Shown here: one piece after another, positions 55,761 to 64,000 of the stretch | Layout of the letters: each line of letters starts with the position of its first letter | Numbering within the stretch: position 1 is the first letter of the stretch | Assembly: GCA_022457065.1 (NCBI GenBank) | Contig: JAJGBQ010000003.1 | Location: 1-64,000, forward strand | Direction of reading: 5' to 3' | DNA length: 64,000 nt | Origin: Curvularia sp. ZM96 | Taxonomy: Eukaryota > Ascomycota > Dothideomycetes > Pleosporales > Pleosporaceae | The notes under the pieces: model-generated | What the model was told of the DNA's origin: nothing | Database searches by the model: none | Seen by the model: only the letters and a program-made list of their open reading frames with translations | Position numbers and translations under genes: made by a program

Positions 55761-56700
55761 GTTTAAAGCAAGAGGATTGTCAGTGCTGGTTGGCTGCTAT
55801 ACAGGAAGTGATGTAGATTGTTATTTGAAGAAGGAAGTTGTATTAGAAATAAGTTGAGATGATCAAAGCGAGACGCAGGATCTTATATGCACAATTTGAT
55901 CAGAGCTGAAAGCACTACTACCCACTAAGCCACATACTCTAACTCTTTGAGCTGACTTCCAGCTTTACTAAGACTGCCTAGAAGGATGCTAGTGTATAGT
56001 AGCGAGCTGAGCTGATGTGATGAGTGGACATACTCGAAGCCGGCTGAACGTGGCGCTGGTGGTGGCAAGCTGACCTAATGTGTTAGATGAACAGATTCGA
56101 AGATTGCTTGCGATGGCATTAAGGTGAAGGAAGCGAGCTAGGCTGATGTGTTCAGAATTGATTGGAACAGCTTAGCTTTCCTGCAAGCCCTTGGCGACAC
56201 CGCTGCAGCAGCGAGAAGGACCATTACAGCTACATAAACAGCTTGAAAGCATTGCCAGCTAATGCGAAGAGCACCTACTACTGCCACTACTGTAGTGTCT
56301 ACTGTAAAGACCTACGCGTGCGCAGCACGAGCCGCGTTTGTTGGCTCACCCACATGAGCTGGTGCTTCTAGATTGGACTTTCGCGCAGTATAGCCGAAGT
56401 CCAAGCTCTAGCGATGGTTAGGGCGAAAGAGAATGGCGCCATTCATGCCCGGCCTGCTCATGCGAAATCATGACCCTAGCGTGATTGTACGACCTATTGG
56501 TTGCTTTTTGGAGTGTGCTAACCCATGGAACGAAACGGAACGGTGCCTAGTTGACAGCCGCAGCTGAATGCAAACCCGCGAGTTAGTAAGCCATATAACT
56601 TGGAAGTATCCACCGCGCACAACCGTTCAGTCATTACCACGAGCAGGGCAAGTGTCCACACTACTTCGTGGCTTCCTGGGCACACTTGAAGCTCCATGAT
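55761..56700. other. Intergenic, no clear gene
   Basis: A plus-strand frame at 56162-56371 has four to five cysteines but no domain or signal peptide, and I do not support it as a gene. Confidence 0.5.
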
Positions 56701-56709
56701 TGAATTGCG

Positions 56710-56955
56710 GAGTACGAGTTGCTGCGTGATAGTAGAGTGAAGCTACCAGATGTGGATTATGTGCCGAATTTGTACAAAGGACAGAGTTTGAGCAGTATTC
56801 TAGCTATAGCGGGAATGGGGGTAACCATGGATGCGGGATTCAGCGGCGGCAACGGCGGGAATGCTGGGAATGCTAGAGGAAATTGTGGAACAGGATGTCG
56901 GGCTGCATTGGGCTGTGGAAGCTCAGGCTGTGGTGGTGGTTGTGGTGGTGGTTAA
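56710..56955 (+). pseudogene. C-terminal remnant of a Gly/Cys-rich protein
   Basis: The frame reads AEYELLRDSRVKLPDVDYVP, then LYKGQSLSSILAIAGMGVTM, and ends in a low-complexity GGN/GCGGGCGGG tail. It lacks an in-frame ATG start, because a stop lies just upstream near 56700. It looks like the 3' end of a longer gene whose body is missing. Parent family unknown. Confidence 0.4.
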
Positions 56956-57216
56956 AGTATGTGTCGATGCATAGGATTTCGGTAGGCTACTAAGAGATTC
57001 AATTACGCTTTATGAAGCGTTTCCGTACACACTGAAAGTTCTAGTAGGCTGGGATGAGGACAAATATACAATAGCAATTATCTATGAGAGCGGCCTATGT
57101 GCTAGCAGGTAGATGGTTCATTTGAATGATCACTTGAGTCGAAGCACCCAAGTTCAAATTTAGATATCGATCTAGATATGTTACAGTATCATTGAACATT
57201 ACCTATTACCTATCAC

Positions 57217-57980
57217 TTACACCTCCACCTTCTCTATATACCCCTGGAGACACGTCGCCCAACACTCGCTCCCACGATTCGTATCCACCCACCACCTAAA
57301 ACCCATTTTCGGCAACAACTCCTTGCACTTCCCACAGGCCAGCGATTGCAGCGTCAGCCGATGGTACACTACTTTGTCCCTTTTCTTCCTCAGCGCCAAC
57401 AATTTCTTGTCGTTCAGTTTGTCGCGGTCTTGACAGATGTGCCGCAATCGGCTGTTTTGATAACCAGGCGCACTTTTGCCTTTGTAACAGTCGCATGAGC
57501 GTCTTTCTCTGCGAGGACGTGAGAGAATCTCGTGGAAGTATTGAGAACATCGACCTTCGCAAAGGCGCATGTACGAGGATACTATGCTGTCCATAGCGTT
57601 TCTGTTCTTCCAGCAGTCCTGCGAGGGTTTGAGACTTGTGTAGAATAGACAAGAGGGTGGAGTCGACTTACCTTACACACTTGTACGCCGCACGTCCAGC
57701 AGATAGACTTCTCATCACCTCTACAGCTGTAAAATCGGAGCTGACGGTCCTCCAGACTGTCTTCTATACCTGGGAACATGGTGACTCATATCTTCTTTGA
57801 TACCAAGCTCAAGTTGACAAGATCTACATAGTGTACATTAGCTGCAATCAGATGTAGCACATCGTAAGGCGCGCTTGCAAGTAGCACTTGAGCCATCTTT
57901 TCATCAGATGCTCTCGACCTATGCAAATACTGTGAAAGGTGAACATCTAGAGGATTGGCTTTCGACACTGTAGAAGACAT
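57217..57980 (-). pseudogene. F-box protein with cysteine-rich tail, in-frame TGA
   Basis: ATG 57980. The F-box-like start (APYDVLHLIAANVHYVDLVN then LSLVSKK) runs into TGA at 57786-57788. It then resumes in the same frame as MFPGIEDSLEDRQLRFYSCR and SICWTCGVQVCK. A 53-bp intron (57671-57619, GTAAGT..GCAG) joins CK to DCWKNRNAMDSIVSSYMRLC. The tail is Cys/Arg-rich (CDCYKG, CGKCKELL, CWATCLQG), probably zinc-binding. Intact relatives would recruit substrates to an SCF ubiquitin ligase. The TGA could be a CGA-to-TGA transition (RIP-like) or a base-call error; everything else is open. Confidence 0.72.
57619..57671 (-). other. Intron in the 57.2-58.0 kb F-box gene
   Basis: Donor GTAAGT, acceptor CCCTCGCAG, phase 0. 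Splicing connects two cysteine-rich segments into a continuous CWTCGVQVCKDCW motif. Confidence 0.8.
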
Positions 57981-57992
57981 TTTATACCTAGT

Positions 57993-60200
57993 CTACCTTC
58001 CAGTCGATCGGAAAGAATACCGTATGTGGCCTTGCACATTGTCCGGCAACCACCTAAAAACTGGAGCAAGGAATTTTTGCAGAAAGTTCCACGTAAAAGT
58101 TAGTGGAAGGCCGAGCCAGCCTAACATTCTTTTCAGCGGACTGGGTCGGGCCAGCCTTCTTCTCGAAGAGTATCCATGGTCGTTCTTGAAGAGTATTCCA
58201 GCGAAGAGGTTAAAGAACGTAGAGAAGAAGTAGAGAATCCTGAAAATGATTAGAGTGTCGCTCTTTAAATAGAAGGATCGAAAGCTTAGTACGTGATGGC
58301 GAGCGCGAGGTACCACTTCACGAGAAAACTTTAGAACACAGATTTGCCCAATCCAATCTCTGTCTCATTTACTGTTCCAGCGAGGTCGAAAAATAGCAGA
58401 TGGGGATCGGCCGTGACATTAGCGTGGACCGAGGCACATTGCGGACGGGTGAAGCCGACGAAGGTAGACTCAATGTACAGCGCGTACGACAAGCACGAGA
58501 CGATAGCCGCATCCACAAGGCCAAAGTAGAGTAGTATCTTGTTTGGAGCTGCAACTGTCGGTATTCAGAAGAAAAAGTTCCAAACAGCTACAACGATCAC
58601 CTTCATAGGTGTCAGCTCTCCAGCCCTTGGACCCGTTACATAAGCTTACCCCAGGACCTGAGAATCCTTCCTTAACCAAGATTTTGTGCTTATTTTATAG
58701 AGGTACCAGCAAGATCTGAGCATGCTTCTTAACATATGTATATTGCAAGGTGCCATAGATAGCTAGGAAAAATAAAGGTACGTGGCAGAGGACTCGTACT
58801 GTTCCAGAAACTGCGCCGCCTGACATAATTCTGTTTCAAGATACATGGTCTACAACGGTTTATATCACGATACAGTGTGTATTGCGTGTCTTCTGAGAGC
58901 CCGCGTGCATCCCGATGCTTTAATAACGTGGAACTGAGCTAGGCTGTTGTTTCACATTGGTGATGTGCGCTTGCGAGGCTGAACACGGCCACATAATAAT
59001 GCCAGGGCAGTTTAGCAACCTCGCCCATGATTTTAGAAAAAGCAAGTTAAATCTCAATCCTCTTTAACGCTTCTACCTAGGCAAAGTGCTGTACTCTACC
59101 TCAGTACGTCCAGCGTCAATGCGTTTTCATGGCCTAGGGAAGAGTGGGCATAGAACTAACTAATAAGTGTGGCATTTCTCATTCGTGTGCACGGGTCGCT
59201 TGCGCAACTTGCGTCGGGCTGCCAGCGCTTGCGGCTGTGCCCCGCTGAGACATCGACGCCTCAGTCCATCACAGCTGACATCAGATTGCCAGCTGCAACG
59301 CGGCCATGCTGCCAGTCTATTAGTCCGCTCTCTACACAAGCATCACCTGATTCCGTCCTTTCCCTCCTGCTTTGTAGCATGACGCCAGTGATTCCATGTT
59401 CGCCAAGCTATGTAGATTACTTCCGCTTCATGTCGTGTACTTTCGACAGATGGCGGACTAGGACCTCGACGCTTGTTGTCTTGTGCCCACAATGTATGCA
59501 CATTATGCCAAGATGCTTGGAAAGATATGGATGAGGAGGTGCATTATCTGGTCACAGATGCAGCTCCTTTGGTCCTAAGATGGTATATGATCTTAGTAGT
59601 TTGGCTAGGTCCTTTGCCAGATCCCTTGCATATTTGTGCTTATCCACGACATGATCCACGATGCACTTTACCGAGCCACTAAGAGCGAATCGGCATGCGT
59701 GACATATAATAACAGGTTCTGGTTCATTCAGGTGGAGATTGAACTGCTTCAGGCGCTCTCACACAGTCTGTTTAGGAGCGATAGACTGCTCTGCCATAAC
59801 GGCGGAGGAATTTTCAAGGACACGACCAAGCAAGCGATTTTCTTGAACAGAAGATAAGAATGGAAGCAAAAGGTTTCTTGACGATGAATGAGACGTGGCG
59901 ACCTGTCATGAGGATGATTGTGATATCCTTGCAATAGTTGTAGTGGCACGTAGCATCTAGCTTACTACTATAGCTTGGTTTCAATTGATGCTGTTATAAC
60001 TAACTATCTGTTGTTCTGTTCCAATCTGATCCACGCTGACTAGTCCCAGAATCCAGGTGCTTACTCACACCTGGAGTCTACCAACTACTCAAAATATGCA
60101 CATATTCTAACAAGGTAACTATCAGTATCTGATCCACGTTGCATACGCGCGCTTTTGGATTGGGTACGCAATTACCTGATGAGGACGGATTTGGGTCAAA
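57993..60200. other. Region without a confident gene
   Basis: Several minus-strand frames (57993-58316, 58331-58679, 59749-59949) and plus-strand frames (59167-59857) overlap each other and carry no domain. The frame at 58516-58331 (VSCLSYALYIESTFVGFTRP, HANVTADPHLLFFDLAGTVN) looks mildly protein-like and could be a remnant. Confidence 0.4.
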
Positions 60201-60218
60201 TTCACGTAGTATCATATA

Positions 60219-60617
60219 CTAGGCTGTAGCCGCGATTTGCATCATATGCGTGTCGGCAAACTGCTCGAAATAATCGATTTTTCCATTAGAGAGGCGCCAT
60301 ATATGCGAAGCTCTGGCTTCAAAAGACCGGCCCGTTTTGCGATGAGTACCGCGGTAGATTCCAACTCCAATGATATGTTCATTGCCGTCTACTATGCGCT
60401 CCAGTGAAAAATGCCAAATCGACCACTGCTGTTTTAGGACACTGAAAACGTTGTCCTCAATCTCTGACCTGGTATGGAAGGTCCCTGGTGTTGGGAAACC
60501 GTCGCTCTCTCTCCACACCAGATTTGGTGAGAGGTCTTTGAAAAAGGCATCTAGATCAGCCGTCTCATACGCCTGATAGAGGTTTTGAATGATAATAAAA
60601 TTGCTTGGATGTGCCAT
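60219..60617 (-). CDS. SnoaL-like / NTF2-fold protein
   Basis: 132 aa, single exon. Starts with a helix (NFIIIQNLYQAYETADLDAF), then FKDLSPNLVWRESDGFPTPG, a conserved FHTRSEIEDNVF helix and three long strands. These end in GRSFEARASHIWRLSNGKID and YFEQFADTHMM. Order and length match the SnoaL-like (DUF4440/polyketide cyclase-like) NTF2 fold. Such proteins act as small isomerases, cyclases or ligand binders, often near metabolic genes. No biosynthetic cluster is visible here, so the substrate is unknown. Cytosolic. Confidence 0.85.
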   Translation of the reverse strand: MAHPSNFIIIQNLYQAYETADLDAFFKDLSPNLVWRESDGFPTPGTFHTRSEIEDNVFSVLKQQWSIWHFSLERIVDGNEHIIGVGIYRGTHRKTGRSFEARASHIWRLSNGKIDYFEQFADTHMMQIAATA

Positions 60618-61010
60618 GTTGCGTAATTGATAATGTTTAAGATGGAAGTAATTCGAGTTCTTCAGTTCAATATATATAGCTCCAGAATATTGGTCGAGCC
60701 TCCATGTTCATTTTTGCTATTTGTCAGACAGTAATACTCTATCGGAGATAAGGAATTTTGGAAGCTTATTAAACTCCACTCATAATACCAAGGATCAGTC
60801 ATCCCGCTAGACCAGTCATCCAGCATGAAGTGGCATCATCCGTACAAGATTACGAAGCGCTAATATGGGCTGAAAACAGGGTGATTTTGGTGCCAAGGTG
60901 GGGTCTTGGTAGCTCACCCGTGACTTCTGCCTTCTTGCTACGTTTTCGTGCACTCTTAACCCTTAACCTTCAAAAACGAACACACCAGACGCAACTAAAA
61001 AGAATCTACT
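60618..61010. promoter_or_regulatory. Divergent intergenic region
   Basis: Lies between the SnoaL-like gene (minus) and the two-exon gene (plus). TATATATAGC near 60672 is a likely TATA box for the SnoaL-like gene, about 55 bp upstream of its ATG. Confidence 0.5.
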
Positions 61011-61722
61011 ATGGGACTCTATAACAATGAAAAGAAAGCATGTAAGGAGTTTTTAAACAATTTTACCACTGGCCCCGACCCAACATGGGGCTTCTACGTT
61101 TACGCCACCTACACGTGCCCACAAGAGCAAGGAGAGGTCAATTCTGATCAAAATAGCTCCCTAGACAAAACAGCGGGTATGTTTTTACTCTACTGTGATA
61201 CAAGAGTGACTAATAGACAAATTTCACAACCTTGCAACCGAAAACCTGCGCGACTCTTACCCCGTGTCTTATAACCAACGCATAATAGACGCCCTACGTT
61301 TTATCCCTGCAGCTATTATGCCCAACGCGTCGCTCTCTGAGGTCTGCACTCATTTCCGCACACACTATGCTCGGATACTCGATTCCAAGAGACTGTATGA
61401 GCCTGGCTACCAGGACGCATACAATGAAGAAGGACTGTTTGGTCCAAAATATGAATGGTGTATGGTCATCGATGACGAGGCATTAGAGAGCTTTGATGCA
61501 GATGACGCTTACGACACATTTGCTAAGCTGCTGTCTGGGGATTATACGGAGATGAAGAAGCCGGTGGCGCTCACTACGAAATATAGGGATGGCACGGGGG
61601 GGACACGATGGAATGGATGGTTCAAGTTCTCCGCCGGTATGCTCAAGGACGTGTTTGAAGTGGTAGATGAGGGAGAAATTGAGTCGTATTTTCGTGGGGA
61701 AGATGAACTTATTAATATTTGA
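61011..61722 (+). CDS. Conserved fungal protein of unknown function, two exons
   Basis: Exons 61011-61176 and 61217-61722 give 223 aa. The 40-bp intron has donor GTATGT, a GACTAAT-like branch site and acceptor TAG, and it joins DKTA to DKFHNLATENLRDSYPVSYN without a frame change. Notable blocks: WGFYVYATYTCPQEQGEVNS, SDQN, VSYNQRIIDALRFIPAAIMP, YEWCMVIDDEALESFD and a C-terminal RWNGWFKFSAGML. It contains no signal peptide, membrane segment or known catalytic motif. Block style (WGFYVY..Y..PQEQ..) recalls a widespread ascomycete family I have no name for. It looks functional. Confidence 0.75.
61177..61216 (+). other. Intron of the two-exon gene
   Basis: GTATGT...CTAATAG, 40 bp, at the short end for fungi. 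Splicing links two frames that otherwise end separately. Confidence 0.75.
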
Positions 61723-62452
61723 CGTATCGATTGTTGGTTGGTTTTAGTTGTAAGACTCATTTGCAAGTTTATAGAGCGAATGCGGGCACTATTCACTAGG
61801 ACGTGGGGCTACTATATACTACTCTAGTAGCAATTCCTGTATCGTCGTCTGTTCCATCGCTCTTACATATTCTCACATTGTGCGAAAGATAGTCAGACAA
61901 CAGCTTAAACCAAAGGCGTACATAGTCCTCTTGTTGGCGTTGTGCCTCGTCTCGCCGCCGTATCTATAGCGCCTCACAGGCTAGCTACTCTTGTTACCCC
62001 ACTCTCTCTTTTTGGACAGAGCTAGTTAGATTAGAACTTGCACGGTCATGCGACTTTGCTGCGCGTCGTAAATAGAGGCTGCACTTGGTTACTTTTACTA
62101 CATTTGCGGTAGAAATTTGATTGGGCGACCAGAATTACGAATATCGATGACGCTGGGTGGTGCAGAGAAGATATGGTTGAGCCAAATCGAAGTTTGATGT
62201 TCCTCGCTAGCTTGTGCTACTACTCTAAATTGCTCTCAGCCCCTCAGATAGCGCTCCTCTTCTTCCACGACTTCGCGCATTAATCCCCTTGAGAGAAGTT
62301 AGCTATACCTCTTGTATGACTGTCAAAGTATGAACTATATTCAAAAGGTTAATATTAGGTTTATTACTGATACAAGCCCCTAAGACTCTCTCTAGAAACG
62401 TCAACGTGGTGGTATCGCCTTAAAGCTATGATCATCTTACGCCTTACCCACT
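61723..62452. other. Intergenic, no gene seen
   Basis: Balanced to AT-rich. No open frame of note apart from one antisense to the preceding gene. Confidence 0.5.
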
Positions 62453-63990
62453 TCAAGAAGACACACTAACACAATACGCGTAGCCTGCATACATCCCACT
62501 GCAGTCCCCGTTAAGTGCTGGATTCCATTTGTATAGCTGATCAAGGGTAGTACCGTTCGCTACTGCCATGTCATAGCAATACTGCTGTCCTGACTACACT
62601 GCGTATTTGTTGCATCCGGCTACTATTCCCGGCTGCGTTTGCGCGGGCAGCGCCCTACTCAACGTTTTGGACGAACTGAGTGCTGTTGTTGGCAACGACG
62701 TAATAGGGAGAGTGGAAGCATTATCGTCTTCGCCTGTGGTGCTGCTGGTACCTATTAGAGACGCACAAGGTTAGCTTTTGCTCTAAGACTAGGACGGACT
62801 CCTAATGCTATTATTAATAGAAGACTTACCGTCTTCTGCGCGTACGCAATACGTGTAGCGCAGCAGAAGAGCACAGCTTGTAGCCTTCAGGCTCTTGTTC
62901 TACTCTAGAAGCAGAGCAACCGTCACCTCGTTATATCTCGCTACGCTCGCGCATGAGTTCATGATCTTGTCCACGGCCGCATCTCTAGTCGAGAAACAGT
63001 TCTCATACTTCGAGCAATCCGTCCAAGAGCCTAGTGTAGTAGGCGATGAGGCTTTAGTAGTGAAAGACTAACTTCTCCTAGGTCTAGGAGTGCTCGCTTT
63101 TGTATGCCGCGTGAAAGTAGCATTGGCTTTAAGGAAGGGAACGGTAGGGAGCGTGGAAGCATCTTGATAACACGTCGATGCTGGAAAGGGCACGTCGCAA
63201 GGTGCTGTTGTACTGGGGTGCGCACTATCGTGACTAGTGTACGCGGTAATGTCGCATACTGCTCTTATACAGTATGCTATATTAACTTAGAGATTAAAGT
63301 ACTTTGTATCTAAGGTTGGATTAAGAAATTAAAGTCTTTAAGAGAGATACTGTACTGCCTACTGATGGTACTACAGATGTCGCCTGATATGGTGTTGTAC
63401 TAAAGCCCGCACTTGGAATTTGAACTAGTAGCAGCGTTTGTGGGGATAGGCACCGTTGCCTTGACGGGAGTAGCTGTAGGTTTAGTAGCTAAAGGAGCTA
63501 CGCTAGGGAGTATAGCCTAAGGGCCGATATAGATCTGATCTCTGGCTATTCCTCCTAGGTTGGAACACGTGTTGTTGATGATGAGGTTCTACGATCTCAA
63601 CTGCCTTGACAAATAGTCTGGAGCATACTAAATAATGAAACCTAGGCAAGTATTATCTTTCTAAACTTTGTAAATGGGGCATGGCGATGGTAAACAGGTC
63701 GACTTTCCTGCTAAGAGGAAATTAGTGTAACTGACCGCGAGATTGTTCTAGCACAGGAGGCTAATGTTATATACGTTTTGTACCTGAGCAATAGACTAAC
63801 ACGTATCACCTGCACAGACTTGGTGCCTGTCTAGACAGTCCTTCGATCTTCGGTTCGGAATGCAGTTCCCAGCGTATTATTGGCACGCACGGGCTAGCAA
63901 AAAGACAATACCCGTCAGGAATTGTCCATTCTAGTAGTCTTAGTGCAGCCTAGCTACCCTGGTCATACTCTATCGCATTATGCACCAGGC
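62453..63990 (-). pseudogene. Multi-LysM secreted effector-like pseudogene
   Basis: On the minus strand at least four LysM-type segments appear in order. One, near 63840-63690, has HQVCAGDTC and SIAQVQNV. The next, near 63680-63500, has CPIYKV, DNTC, NLIINNTCSNLG and DQIYIGPLGYTP. The third, near 63440-63250, has YNTISGDICSTISRQYSISL and KDFNFL. The last two are near 63030-62835 (SWTDCSKYENCFSTRDAAVD ... LLLE-NKSLKA, RYTYCVRAEDG) and near 62640-62470 (GCNKYAV ... DQLYKWNPALNGDCSGMYAG, YAYCV). An 80-bp intron (62831-62752, GTAAGT, GCTAACC, AATAG) lies between the last two. Stop codon TGA at 62453-62455. In-frame TAGs, for example at 62594-62596 and at 62900-62902 where a Trp is conserved, and frame changes show decay that fits RIP-type G-to-A/C-to-T change. 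LysM effectors bind chitin and hide hyphae from plant immunity. The 5' end and signal peptide were not found and may lie beyond 64000. Confidence 0.8.
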
Positions 63991-64000
63991 GGCATGCCCT

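Noticed and set aside
56162..56371. Cysteine-containing 69-aa frame considered as an effector
   Set aside because: No signal peptide and irregular cysteine spacing; likely chance.
63031..63313. Open frames on both strands at the right end
   Set aside because: They run through the LysM pseudogene in other frames or antisense.

Overview
This window is the physical end of a chromosome from a filamentous ascomycete (Pezizomycotina). It starts with residual Nanopore adapter and native-barcode sequence (1-62), followed by a telomeric C-strand array (63-194). The fungal assignment rests on short introns with GTAAGT/GTATGT donors and CTAAC-type branch sites, and on HET, CHAT/NB-ARC, gasdermin-like, SesB-like, LysM and F-box proteins. 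It also rests on large AT-rich blocks in which former retrotransposons are filled with TAG/TAA and TpA dinucleotides, the signature of repeat-induced point mutation (RIP). The species cannot be told from the sequence.

Layout. 195-4150 is a pyrimidine-rich subtelomeric repeat zone with short telomere-like tracts. 4278-8751 (minus) is a telomere-linked RecQ-type helicase (TLH), intact except for one frameshift in an A-run; its last exon lies nearest the telomere. 8752-9395 is telomere-associated sequence. 9395-12537 is a RIP-degraded Ty3/Gypsy element, truncated at the start of its reverse transcriptase. 12538-13580 is an unclassified RIPed repeat. A second copy of that repeat (about 21150-22082 and 29457-29925) is split by a complete RIPed chromovirus (22083-29456) with 476-bp LTRs and an AATAC target duplication. 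14113-21130 is an island of normal composition holding a decayed gene, a frameshifted beta-rich protein gene, a small C2H2 protein and weaker ORFs. 30198-31784 is an F-box pseudogene, followed by a 274-bp MITE.

33783-39788 holds the most interesting locus: a divergently transcribed pair made of a CHAT-NB-ARC NLR-like protein (one 46-bp intron) and a gasdermin-like pore-forming protein. This is the expected arrangement of a fungal protease-activated cell-death switch. The pair lies between two direct copies of a dispersed ~290-bp repeat (a third copy is at 13.8 kb). From about 40158 to 43385 a RIPed, 5'-partial copy of the TLH locus carries a solo LTR with an ATAGA duplication and two other insertions.

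43.4-64 kb is accessory gene space. It contains a SAM-domain protein, a SesB-type hydrolase/NLR broken off at its P-loop, a small secreted cysteine-rich gene with an internal stop, a HET-domain protein, a small secreted protein, a DUF3632-like protein, a lectin-like ORF, an F-box gene with an in-frame TGA, a SnoaL-like protein, a two-exon conserved protein and a multi-LysM effector pseudogene running off the right edge. Three separate self/non-self recognition families (CHAT-NLR with gasdermin, SesB-NLR, HET) within 18 kb suggest a subtelomeric allorecognition or immunity cluster. Several genes differ from an open frame by a single base. The assembly contains Nanopore adapter, so every such break may be a sequencing error and not true decay.
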